A stretch of DNA of 64,000 nt from Aquatica leii (taxonomy: Eukaryota; Arthropoda; Insecta; Coleoptera; Lampyridae), in assembly GCA_035610365.1 (NCBI GenBank), contig CM069432.1, forward strand, positions 224,276,532 to 224,340,531, written 5' to 3'. The notes under the pieces are model-generated. The model saw nothing but the letters and a program-made list of their open reading frames with translations. It searched no databases and was not told the origin of the DNA. How positions within the stretch are numbered: position 1 is the first letter of the stretch; each line of letters starts with the position of its first letter. Of this stretch, positions 12,142 to 23,500 are shown one piece after another. The position numbers were made by a program, and so were the translations under genes.

Positions 12142-12315
12142 GGCCCGGTTTCACCATTAAGAATTTAACTCTAGATTAACTAACCTACGGTTAATTTTAA
12201 AATGCAGTCATATTATTGGTTAGCTTAAAACCACTAACCAATGATATGACAGGATTTTAAAATTAATCGTAGGTTAATTAATCTAGAGTTAAATTCGTAA
12301 TGGTGAAACCGGGCC
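12142..12315. mobile_element. palindromic MITE, PIF/Harbinger-like
   Basis: A 174-bp foldback element. It starts GGCCCGGTTTCACCATTA and ends with the reverse complement TAATGGTGAAACCGGGCC. The two arms pair over most of their length, including the internal TTAACTCTAGATTAA segments. The direct repeat TCA flanks it (12139-12141 and 12316-12318). A 3-bp duplication and GGCC ends are typical of PIF/Harbinger elements. It has no coding capacity and would depend on a transposase encoded elsewhere. Confidence 0.88.
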
Positions 12316-12664
12316 TCAGTCAGTTTAAACTTTGACGCAAGTTACGAATGAATAAAGACAAAAATTTGTGTGCGAGAGTGGACTAGTATCTTTCTGACAA
12401 TGATTTAACAGTTTTTGTTCTAGAACGCATTGTAAACTTACATATTACCTTTAAAATATTTCGATTAACTATATTTGTTAAGAAAGTTTTTGGTTTCTAC
12501 TTTTAATAGTTAGTAAAAAAAATAGTTAGTAAAAATTTGTGCTACCAATATCGCGAACATTAATATTGGTTCGTTAGTGTAGTTACATAATGGGTGAAAA
12601 AAGCAGAATTATTAGAACGAGTATGCGACAGGTGGAAAAGTCATTTAAAGAATCTTGAGTCAGT

Positions 12665-12686
12665 TATATATATATATATATATATA
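12665..12686. repeat. (TA)n microsatellite
   Basis: Eleven uninterrupted TA dinucleotides. Confidence 0.9.
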
Positions 12687-12689
12687 ATT

Positions 12690-15600
12690 GAGAAAAAAAA
12701 TATGTTAAAGTAAATGTCAAATTTGACAGATTTAGTAATAAATGAAGTACCTACATTATATTTCTGGTATTTTTTTTTAAATTTTTCAAAGATAATGTAA
12801 TTTTACAAAAAGCAACACAAAAAATAATGTACGTTACTCTTGTCTAAAATATCATAGCATAACTGACTCACATGCAACGCTCGACCGTGCGGCTTCGCGT
12901 CGCATAACGTTTGTTATGCTACGCCTTACCTCCGACCCTTGTTACGTAAGTTACTATTATTTGGTTTTGTCAAAATTTAACTTACAAAACAAAGAACTTA
13001 TTAAAAAAATACAAAGTAAATTTTAGTTTATTATATTTTCTACTGCTAAATTACACACTATTAAGTAACTCGGTTAAAACTAAAACCCAATTTATGCTTA
13101 ATTTTAGTAAAAACTGCTTGTTATTTTGCAACTTTGATACACAGGTATTAAAAATTTGTGAATTTTTATTAATAAAATAAATTGATGTTACTTTGCTGCT
13201 GATTATTTTTATCGAATCGTATAATAATGCACTGCTATTTCTCTGTAATCTATGTATGTATAACAAAGTTACATTGTCAACCAACCAATAATTTGTTTAG
13301 TTAGCTTCTATGTACTCTAATTAAAATACAAGATTTTGATGCAATGTAATTTTGAAACAATGGTTTATTACTATGTTGCACTAATTATGTTATCTAACAA
13401 TCAAAAACAAAGATTGATTCGTAGTTAGTAGATTAATTAATCATACATTTTTCTCATCTAAACAGTTTTATTAAAGTAGTTTCATTCTAAGACAGGTTTA
13501 TATTAATTAGAATCTAGTTTTATTGATTTGCTTTAAATAAAAAATCTAAATTTTACTATAGACCATACGGCTAATTTCCAAATTTAATAATTATTTGATC
13601 TACGTTACATGAAATAATGTATTAATCAAATTAAATTAAAAATCCGACACTTGCAAAAGGTATTATTATAAAAGTAAATTACAAACAAAAATTAAAAACG
13701 CAGTGAACATCGCAGATTTAAAACTAAAAACTGATTTAGAACATACAAAAAAGTTTTGACATATTATTAACTTATTTTACTGTATTACTGTACTTCAAAT
13801 ACATTAGATTAGAAACTAAAATTAATTAAACGTCAATAAAACAATACAAAGGGTCATCATCAAAAAACCTTCAATAGTTTTATGACGCCTCTCTACACTA
13901 ATAAATTTTATTCTGTTGTTTAAAATCAGAAAAATTAGAAATAATTTACTAAATCCTTCTACTGTTTAAGATAATTATCGTCTGTCTCGTATTTTTTACT
14001 AAATTTTACGACAATAATGAATATTATTTTTACTTACTTATACATAATAACGCGTCTCGCGTAAAATTGGGAACTTCAATCATTCTTTGCGCAGCTAATG
14101 TAGTACCAACGTTTTTGTTAGCGATGTAATCTTGATTAATATTAAAAATATTATTAATGTTTAGTTGATAGTTGGTTATATTATTAAATGTTAACCAAAA
14201 ACCTAAATGTTTTCAAACAAACTTTGATAACTTGTTTTTAAAATGTGTTCCACTACTAGTGACTTAAAATATCTTTGATGTTCTTTATTATAAATTGCTA
14301 TACTTCTAGCTTTTTCTTCAATATAAGTACAACCACCCCACCAAAAAAAGCTATAAACGTTATCGTACTGAAAACGAATAACGTCAGGATTTAAGAATTG
14401 GCTTAATTTAGAAAGAATGAAAAAGCGGAAATAGTTAAGCCACCCTCCAAGAATCTTTGCTTCTGCTATAAAGTGACTTCAGAAATCGGTTTTAAATTTG
14501 GCAAATGTAATTAGTCTAATTGTAATCGTTTTTATTACATATGTAACGTATCAATTGGGGAGATGAAAAAAAACAATAGTAGATGTTTGGCTTACCGTTT
14601 GGCTAGCTTTGCCGCAGAGGATCGTGGATCGGATGTTTAGACAAAAACACTCTTTTGATAAACCCTTTGCGCCATTTTTTCTTGCGGAAGAGTAAAGTGC
14701 AGAACGTTTAGGCTAGAAAAAAGGAAATCCCAGACCCGCAATCCTCAAAGTACATCTCGAAATAAAACACTGGTTCTCAACAGCAAATGACAATTTCGTT
14801 TATTGTTAAAAAAAATTTGTTTGTTTATCTACGACAACCGACCCTATTAGATAAAAAAGAAGGCAAGAATCGAATCGTCGCCGTTTACAAATATCTGCTG
14901 CTGATGTAGCTACGCCACTAAGGTAAGGTTATACATATGAAATAAATAACAAGAAAATTATAAAGTAGGTCCAAAGTAGACTCTTGAGGTCTGGCATTTA
15001 TACGTTAGTGATGACAAAGCTGCCTATCCGTCAGACGAAATAAACTGTTACACATACACCCACAAGCGTTTACAAACATTGTTTTTTTTAAATGATTTAA
15101 AAAAACAAAATAAAACGTTTAAAGATGCAAGAAAACGAAATGTCAGACGTAGAACAATTATAGTGTAAAATGTGTTTCAAAAGTTCGACCACACAAAAAA
15201 TTGTATTTAAGTGTAGCATGTTCTTGTAAGGTGCAGCTAAACTATTTCTGATGAGCAAACAGATAGATAAAACATTGATAATACCGAGGTAGGTTTATCA
15301 TAAAAACTGTTAAAAGGATGTTGCTTGAGACTAGAGATCATTAAGACAAATAACCTATTTATTAACTTATCATATAATTATTATTTTGCTCTACATGAAA
15401 ATTGTAGATTTTGTTTTTTTTGCAATCAAACAATGTATTTAAGCTACATCATGTTCTTATTCTACTTTATTACTACATAACGACGTCTCGTGCGATTTTA
15501 TGTTGTAGTTATATATTTTTTTTTTCCATGTGAGATTGGGCTATTACAGTCTAAGCTCAAAGAGATATAAATTCTTACACATCTTGTTATTTCTTAAAAA

Positions 15601-16871
15601 AAACATTGAATTGATGCTTGGTCAAGCATACCTTAAAAATACCTGTCAATGCTTCTGTCAGAATTTATGGTTAAAAGTAATATTGCTAATTTTAACCTTT
15701 TTAAGACAAAAGAAATTAAAGTTTTCTTGTGATTGAAACACAAAAAGAACATAAACCTCAAAAACCAAGTAATTGCTTATCTATTGTACAATATTCATAA
15801 GATAAAACTTATGGTTTTAATTTATCCGAGAATTTAATATTTGTTTTAAACTTGGTTAAATGTTTTGGATTCTAAAATCGACGATACGTAAAATAAGAGT
15901 AACCCAACCCAAAGATGGTCAACAAACATAATTTTTCACAGCTGCGATTAGACCCCATCCCTCCACAACAGTCCCATACTATAGCAGTAGATGCTAAAAC
16001 CAATAAGTAAAGCTGACCAGAGTAATTGATAAAACACGTCTGAACAAGATAGTTAACCTAGGCGGGAAGAGAACGACTACAAGGGTGCCGTACTGGCGGT
16101 ACCCACAAAAAAAATACTACTCCGTGTCACGGGTCTGTGCCGGTAAGTTTGTTAAAAACAAAATATCAAAAAGGGAGATAGTTATAGGTTTACACGTATG
16201 TCACAAAGACATAAACGAAACCGTCATAGCCACCACGGTTGCGCGACCGCGGCAGGTAATAGGTTATGAACTAGGCTTAGGTAACCGTTTAACAATCCCA
16301 ACTATAAGCTATCAAGACCATCTTCAACCACGATTTGTCTAAGAACAAAGTAAAAACGTCCTCAACGAGAGCCATAAAGGCGTGGGGCTTTTACGCAGAA
16401 GGGAGTCGTTGGGCATAAAGAAATACAAAAGAAGAATGGAAAATAAAAAAATGGTAAACGATAAAAAAGAAGCGTTACATCCGGAGCGTCAAATCCGGTA
16501 ATATAATATTAAGTCAATATCGGTAATAAAAACAACACGCTGAATATCTGAGGAAATTTCAGGTTTGACACAATGCATTAGACACTGACAAAGAAAAAAG
16601 CACGCCATGTATTACGAGATCCACATGTAAAATTCTACAATCAAACAACGTCCAACACAAAGACACCTTACCATAAAGACAAATCCCCAATTGCTACAGA
16701 AAATTAAACAAAAGAATAGCCAAGATATCAAAAAAAGACAAACGAAAATAAAGGAACCGTTGTGTCAGCACTGTAGAATGTATTCTTGGTCCATCTTTAC
16801 ACGGAGATACAAAAGCTAACTAAAACCTAAAACGAAAACAAAACAAAAAAAAACTAAAGATTAGAAAAAAA
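12690..16871. other. 4-kb stretch without a supported gene
   Basis: Mostly AT-rich. A CG-rich patch at about 12880-12950 has short inverted pieces. From about 15890 to 16870 the base composition becomes more balanced, and this part adjoins the 3' end of the decayed gypsy polyprotein at 16872, so it may be that element's 3' untranslated region and LTR. I could not pair it with a second LTR. The 85-codon frame at 16085-16342 has no recognisable domain. Confidence 0.4.
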
Positions 16872-17770
16872 CTAACTATTACCAGCAGGGTTGATCTTCA
16901 AATCTTTGGCGATCCACATGCCTTTAAATGTTATTTGTTATCAGACAACTCTGATACAATAATTTTCGTTTCACATAAAACGCACTGATAAACGTATTTG
17001 CCAATTTGGCCGAGAAATATCGAAATGCATCTGAAAGAACCTAATTGTTACGACACATTGTGTTTTCCATCTCAAAAATTGCTGGACGACAACGTAAATC
17101 GTAATAATGTTTAGCACGGACATAAGGTTGATGTCGACGTAAACTTCGCAAGAAGCGGGTCTTTTTTCGGCCAAAAAAGTACGATCTCCAAAAGTTAAAT
17201 TTTCGATTGTATGTGAGTCGGTAGTTTTGCCATGACGTGATCCGTCTAGATAAATCTCATGTTCAAAATTTGCAAAAAACGGCGTTAACTCCAGGAACAG
17301 CGGTACTAATAGCACAAGCTACTTTAGCAAGATACTTATCCCAATATCGAGGTTGTCTTTGATATAAGAAGATAACATTGTTTTTATGACCTTAATGGCT
17401 CTTTTTGTTGATTCACTTGTGGACAATAATTAGCGTTAAAAACAATTTTAGATTTATAAGAAGAAACTATTTTCTTGAACTTAGAACTACGAAATTGTGT
17501 GCCGTTATCACACAGGAGATATTAAAGGACTCCAAACATAAAGAAGGCATCTTTCTCAAGACGTTTAATGACTGCTGCTGCAGTAGCGGAAAAACGTATC
17601 TGCAACCACAAGGATGTACGAATAGTCACTTTTAGCTAGCGGTGGAGGTATAACGAGATTGGTAAAAATCAATTACCATGGTTTGTCCACTGCAGGATTA
17701 CGGGTCATAAGGCCAGCAAGATGTCGACATTGGCCTTTATCTTAAACCAGTAATAAAGCGGTACAATTCG
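16872..17770 (-). pseudogene. Ty3/gypsy integrase remnant
   Basis: Pieces in several frames: a YSYILVVADTFFRY block like the first catalytic aspartate region (LLVV.DTF..), VIKRLEKDAFFMFGV, then LLCDNGTQFRSSKFKKI with the second aspartate, and KIVFNANYCPQVNQ. Further on are FEHEIYLDGSRHGK and RRHQPYVRAKHYYDLR, a carboxy-terminal region like that of many insect gypsy integrases. The last segment, FKGMWIAKDLKINPAGNS, ends at the stop at 16872. At least four frameshifts and several stops interrupt it. Confidence 0.8.
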
Positions 17771-18165
17771 TTCAAGAGTTTAAAAAATACCAAGGTGTCC
17801 AGCGGTAAACTCATCGTCAAACTTTAACAATATTTCTTGTCGTTTGGATTTTGGTACGACTTTTCTCACAACGAAGATCGGAATAGTCTAGAGTAACATT
17901 CTTAAATAACTTTACGTCGATAATTTTCTACTGAGGAAAAGGGGTTGGTCTCGAATGCACACGTTCTATTAGTTTCGTTAATCATTCGTCTGAAGACTTA
18001 CATAGGTTCGGTAGTGTCACAATCGGTAGTAATGTCGTCGATAGCTGATACGGAGCAAGATAATGCGTCAGGTACGACATTAATCTTTTCCTTTAGTATG
18101 TATAATTTTAAAGTCAAATTGCTGAAGTCTAACAGCCCATCGTGCTAGACGACCATTAGGTTCCT

Positions 18166-18450
18166 TTAAATTAACCAGACTAATGAAGCGTGGTCGGCAA
18201 CTACAGTGAATGTTGTTCTTTCAAGATAAGGACCTAATTTTTCAATTGACGACAGGACATCTAGGCACTTCTTTTCGATAATGGAATGCTTGCGTTCACA
18301 TTTAGTAAGCGACCTATTATAACAAATGACGCGTTCTTCACTGTCGATAAACTGGGTGAGAATTAAACCAAAACCAAAATCAAAAACATCAGTCTGAACT
18401 GTAAACGGAACACTAAAATCAGGACAAGACAAATAAGGTGCGGAAACTAA
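18166..18450 (-). pseudogene. Ty3/gypsy RNase H remnant
   Basis: An 88-codon open frame reads DFSVPFTVQTDVFDFGFGLI, continues through VICYNRSLTKCERKHSIIEK, then LDVLSSIEKLGPYLERTTFT and VVADHASLVWLI. This follows the gypsy RNase H pattern F.V.TDAS..G.G..L, Y.SR.L...E..Y...EKE.L, V.TDH..L.WL. The normal TDAS is TDVF here, so a conserved active-site neighbourhood is altered. Confidence 0.88.
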
Positions 18451-19338
18451 ACATTTCGTAATGATTCAAAAAGCTTCATCACAATCACTTTAGCTGGAAT
18501 ACGCAGAATCGCATTAAGCTTTTCCGAATCAAGCGACAAACCAGTAAAATTGATGGTAAAACCAAGATACTTAAGTTCGCGTTTACAAAAATGTACTCTT
18601 GTCTTTACTTAACATCAAATTGGCCTCTCTAAGACGACGAAGAACTTCAGTTAAAACTTCCATGTGTTTCCCGAAGGAAGAAGCGCAAATAATGTCGTCA
18701 TGCAAATAAACAAAAACATAAGGCTATAATTTAGAACCTAAAACTGGATTAATCAAGCTCTGGCAAGATACTGATGCGTTTAGCTAAACCAAACGGTAAA
18801 CGTGTGAATTGGAATAACCCACGATTCGGAACGGTAAAAGCGGTTAGTTTAGACTCTTCGCTTAGAAGAATCTGCCAATAAACGGACTAAATGTTGAGAG
18901 ATAAAATAAACTACGTCAGAAAAACAATCCAAAGTAGACGAAGTATAAGATAAAGGATAAGTGTCCTTTTCGGTAACATTATTGACTCTTCTAAAGTCGA
19001 CGGAATAACTATAAGTGTTGTCCTTCTTTAACAAAAAGATCGCACTTGACTAAGTGCTGTTTGATTTTTCGACAACGCCTAACTTCAACATCTTCTCTAA
19101 TTCCTTCTAATGCGATTTGTTTCTGGATACGCGGCAATACTCGGTAATATTGTTGCTTAATTGGTTTCGAAGTGGTCTTGATTTGATGTTCAACCAAGTT
19201 GGCGAATCCAAAGGATTCGTTCGAAGATGAAAAATGATTACTAACAGAAGTGTCTAATTGCTTAAACTGTTCTGAGGAAAGATCAAGATGAAACTGAATA
19301 ACTATATCCTTATTTTTCACTTGTGAGATGGTGTACAT
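18450..19338 (-). pseudogene. Ty3/gypsy reverse transcriptase remnant
   Basis: The fragment at 19009-19338 holds the pre-RT linker (HQIKTTSKPIKQQYYRVLPR, then IQKQIALEGIREDVEV). The fragment at 18849-19034 continues YSVDFRRVNNVTEKDTYPLS, matching the C.DYR.LN..T..D.YPLP block. Near 18690-18730 the polymerase active-site region reads VFVYLHDDIICASS where a YxDD box is expected; the extra residue before DD looks like damage. It continues HMEVLTEVLRRLREANLMLS. Stops and shifts separate the pieces. Confidence 0.85.
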
Positions 19339-19700
19339 TATTTTAAAACGCCATTTAGCTTTTCTAAGATCAGAAACGATACTTGCTTGCTTCCAAAAAT
19401 TAAATTATTCGAAACGTCAATATCAACTAAAATTTTTAAGACAGAAATTTTTCTTTTAAGTTCAATTGGGACGAAAAGTGAACCTAAACTTTGTACTGAT
19501 TTCCCATTAGCTATAACACAATTAAGACAGAAACTCAATTGGCTAAACATTTCCCAACCTTTGGAACCAACTATAGTACAAGAAGCGCCACTATCCAATA
19601 AACTTAAAATCTCGTGACCAAAAACTTGACAATAGACAAACGGTTTTCCGTCAAAATCAACTTGGAAACATAATCCAATACAACTTTATTCCTAACAAAA
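19338..19700 (-). pseudogene. Ty3/gypsy aspartic protease remnant
   Basis: The frame at 19338-19598 begins MDSGASCTIVGSKGWEMF; DSGA is the catalytic triad of retropepsin-type proteases. It is followed by CVIANGKSVQSLGSLFVPIE and a VDIDVSNNLIFGSKQVSF segment like the second half of the protease fold. It overlaps the start of the next frame at 19338, consistent with one original polyprotein. Confidence 0.85.
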
Positions 19701-19789
19701 CTCATATCCTTCGTAGAATGAAGACTATTGAAATAGACAATTCATTTAACTTTAATCTCTAATGTCATTAAACGGTTTCTTAGTACGTC

Positions 19790-20400
19790 ATTTACTCTAC
19801 ACTTTACACTTAGAACAAGTTCTTACGGTAACGTTAGATTTTCCACAAAGATAACAAAATAAACTTTTCTTAAGACCCATGCAAAAATCAGCTCAATGGT
19901 TTAGCTTCTTACAATTCCAACAAAATTGCGGACTGATTCGATTGGAAGAAGCAAATTCATTAATGATAGCTAGCCTTCGTGTAGAACGTGCGCTCTTAAA
20001 AGACGATAATTGTGAACCTTTCAAACTGGTTCTACTCGTATTCTTGTGTTTTAAAAAGTTTTTTTTAGATGTAGTGTAGTGTCATAACAAGTTCTTTCTA
20101 TCAGTTCCTCATTACTAATATAACACGTCTTTTCAAAATTACTTTTGCGTTTGGCTATTACCAAATAATGTGATAATTCATGAAATGGTTCAACTAAATC
20201 TTAGTATAACCACAAATGTATTTGTATAAAACGCCGCATCAATTTTTTAACTGTTCTAAAAAAACGTAAAAATTTGTTTAAAGAATTGCAAAAACTATCA
20301 TCAAAGACCAGTAGACAGCTATTTCGTCAAACGTAAAAAAATTGCATTTGCAATGTTTACTGTCCAAATAACTTGATACTTTCCTACATGTGAATATTTC
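19790..20400 (-). pseudogene. Ty3/gypsy gag remnant with zinc knuckles
   Basis: Near 19900-19930 the minus strand reads FCWNCKKLNH, a stop, then ADFC, a CCHC-type knuckle with a stop inside it. It is followed by SLFCYLCGKSNVTVRTCSKC. Upstream are FHELSHYLVIAKRKSNFEKT and NEELIERTCYDTTLHLKK, plausible capsid-type sequence. The gene is interrupted by stops and its 5' limit is uncertain. Confidence 0.7.
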
Positions 20401-20570
20401 ACGGCTACAATTTTTTTGTATGTAACTTTACAATGTTCTGCTTTGTTTTCTAGCAGTAATAATAAGTAGCAAAATAAATAATTTATTTTTTTTAATTACT
20501 TATTTAATACGTTGTTTTAGCAGTAGGTGGATTTAGTGTGTCTAGTTCTGAAATATTTAATTTGTTCTAG

Positions 20571-23500
20571 GAGTTCAACATTGCAAAAGAACAACACAAA
20601 ATTCAACCACCGCAACATGTTTCGTCTCACGCACTGACAGCAGAGCTGTTAAAAACTCCTTTAGAAGTATGTCAAAGCACACAACCGGCCTTGCAACATC
20701 AATCAAAATCTTATCCTGGAGGACAACCGCCTTTATGCAGAACCCCTAGTGTATCTTCTCAAAGCAGCTTAGAAAGTAGTGCATCGCGCCAGGTAAAATT
20801 TAGAAACAAATGTATGAAAACCACTAATTATGAAATATTCCAACACATAACAGGGCCATCGTGGATCTTCTCCTCAAATCCGTACTTACGCTCCTGACGG
20901 CAAAGCTAGAATCTTTCAACATCCAGAAGCAACGCATTCATCAAGTTATCCTCTTAACAATTCTAGTCGTTCACCGTCGCCGTTACGAACTGCTTCTTTA
21001 GATATTAGATATACATCTGGAGGACCCATTCCGCTTGGAGGAGAACTTCGTACTCCATCGCCTTCTCAATCTAGTTTAGCATCGCTTACAGGTGGTTCTG
21101 CAAGTTCCACCTGTAATTCACCAGCACTTGCCTCGCCCCGCACTTCTAGTATGGGTAGATGTTTATCACCATTATTAATACCACCAAGAGGACATACACC
21201 AGAAAGTGGAGGACCAGCACCACCAGCCAGTCCATTAGGTGCTATCCAGCCAGATCTCTATACCCGACAAGACGGTCCACTTTTCTTAGGGGGCAGTCCT
21301 CGTTCGGGAATTAACATGGGAAGACTGCATTTTAGAGTAAAATATGATTTTGATAGAAGTGATCTAACCGTACATTTAATTGAAGGTTACTCATTTGTAT
21401 GCTGTTTTACATAATTTATTAAAATATCATTATTTGTAGCTCACGACTTAGCAGGGAGTGATCAAGGTGGTTTTAATGATCCATACGTAAAACTTTCACT
21501 TTTACCTGAAGTAGATTCTCGCAAACGCCAGACAACAATTCATAGAAATGATCCTAATCCCTTTTTTGACCAACATTTTAAATTTCCCGTTTCTCATGAT
21601 GATTTGCAGTATAAAACATTAATTCTTCAAGTATTCGATTATGATCGTTTTTCGCGAAATGACATAATTGGAGAAGTTCGCATGAGCATGGACGAATATG
21701 ATGTTACTTCCAGCATTGAAGTTTGGGGAGAAATTATTAAAAACAAAAAACCACCCGAAGAATTACAAGAAGTATTATTATCTCTTAGTTATCTTCCGTC
21801 CGCTGAAAGATTAACAGTAGTATTACTAAAAGCGAGAAATTTATTTTTACCCCAAGACAAAGAGAGCGTGGGTAAGTGTTTTACTTTATTTCACAACATT
21901 TTAAATAAAATGTTTGTTTTTAGATCCAATTGTTAAAGTTTACCTACTCGTTAGTGGTAAACGTGTAAAAAAGAAAAAAACGGCCGCTAGAAAAAACACA
22001 CGCAATCCTGTTTGGAACGAAGCTTTAAGTTTCAGTCTGTCATCGTCAAATTTATCTAATGCGGCAATTGAGGTATGAGGAATTATATTTTTATTTCATA
22101 AATCGGCAAAAAAATTTAGGTTTTATGCTTCATTGCTCTTAAATCTTATTAAAACAGAAATTATACATGATTAATATATTTCCTACAGCAATTACATACA
22201 AATTTGTAAAATTAATCTTAGTTTATTTATAGATAGTTCTTTGTTAAATATATACATATGTACATACATAAAAAAATTATATGTATTTGCGGTTTACATA
22301 ATTTACACAGACACTAACATATATTTCTAACTACCGTTACAACATAAAAATATGTACCTACATAAAGATGTGTAAACATTTTTAATAGATAAGACATGTA
22401 TGTGATGAAGTAACAAAAATATGTAGTACCTAACGACAGCTTAATTATTAATGCAGATAAGGTGCAAAAAATTGAGACCAGCCTCGCAGAACTTACACGC
22501 CACTAATGAACAAAAATTATAGTATTTATTCGCAATTTTAAAAACAGATATTCATAGTAAAAAGTAAAACAGCAAATGTTACGTGTGTAGAAACCTCGGT
22601 ATATGGATTTTCAGCATCAAACAAAACAGTAGATTATGGTTAATACGAGCGAAGATATACAATAATTTACAACGTATTTTTTACATGTTTTCGTTACAGA
22701 AATCTATCTATTTTTTCTGTGATATTGTTGAAAACAAATCGTTGCTATAATGCAATACTGAGGTAATTTTTGTTTCAAATTTTGTTTTTGTAATTAAAAT
22801 TTGGTCTTATATTGAATTTTAATAGTTATTTACATGAAAGTCAGGAAAATCTCACATTATATTATTTTATTTTTTTAAAAATCTGAAAACCTTCCCATTA
22901 AGTTTGTTTTTAATTTTTAATTATGTATACTATAAAATTAAAATTATAAAATCGAATCTTATTTTAAACATAAGCTTACTACATTAAAATTGAAAAATCA
23001 AACAAATATTAAATTTTAAAAAATAATTATGGAAATCTGAAAAACAATATAAATTCAAATAAAATCAAAAAGTTATAAAAATAAACTTACTAACATTTAT
23101 TAATCAAATCAAATATTTGAAGTTTGACAATTTCAAATTTAAAGAATACAAAATTAGCCTAATAATAAAAATTCTTAGGTTATAACAAAGTACTATAATA
23201 ATAGAAAAAATCAAACCAAAACTAGTTTAGAAAAAGTAAATTGTTATTAAAGTAAAATCATGATTTAAATTATAATTTTTAATTATTTCTTTTATTTCTA
23301 AAAAAATTAGTTTCAAACCTTTATTACAAATGTGTAAAATTTCAAAATCTTTTTTAGAATTAAATTTATGATGAGAATTTAATATATGATTAGCAAATGA
23401 TGATTTAAATAAAATATTATTTTTAATACAAGACAGATGTTCAGCAAATCTTATAGAAAACTTTTGACCAGTTTGTCCTATATAGAATACGTTGCAATTA

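Larger units (their letters stand above)
16872..20400 (-). mobile_element. decayed Ty3/gypsy retrotransposon
   Basis: Reading the minus strand from about 20400 down to 16872 gives, in the canonical order, gag with zinc knuckles, protease, reverse transcriptase, RNase H and integrase, ending at a TAG at 16872-16874. This order places integrase after RNase H, as in Ty3/gypsy and unlike Ty1/copia. Every domain is broken by stops or frameshifts, so the copy is dead. I did not find a matching LTR pair. It ends just 170 bp upstream of the first visible synaptotagmin exon, on the opposite strand. Confidence 0.88.

Noticed and set aside
16085..16342. 85-codon + strand frame
   Set aside because: Adjoins the 3' end of the minus-strand gypsy element and probably lies in its noncoding end. 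The protein has no recognisable motif.
18690..18730. YLHDD as a novel variant of the reverse transcriptase active site
   Set aside because: The surrounding element is full of stops and shifts, so an extra residue before DD is best explained by decay.
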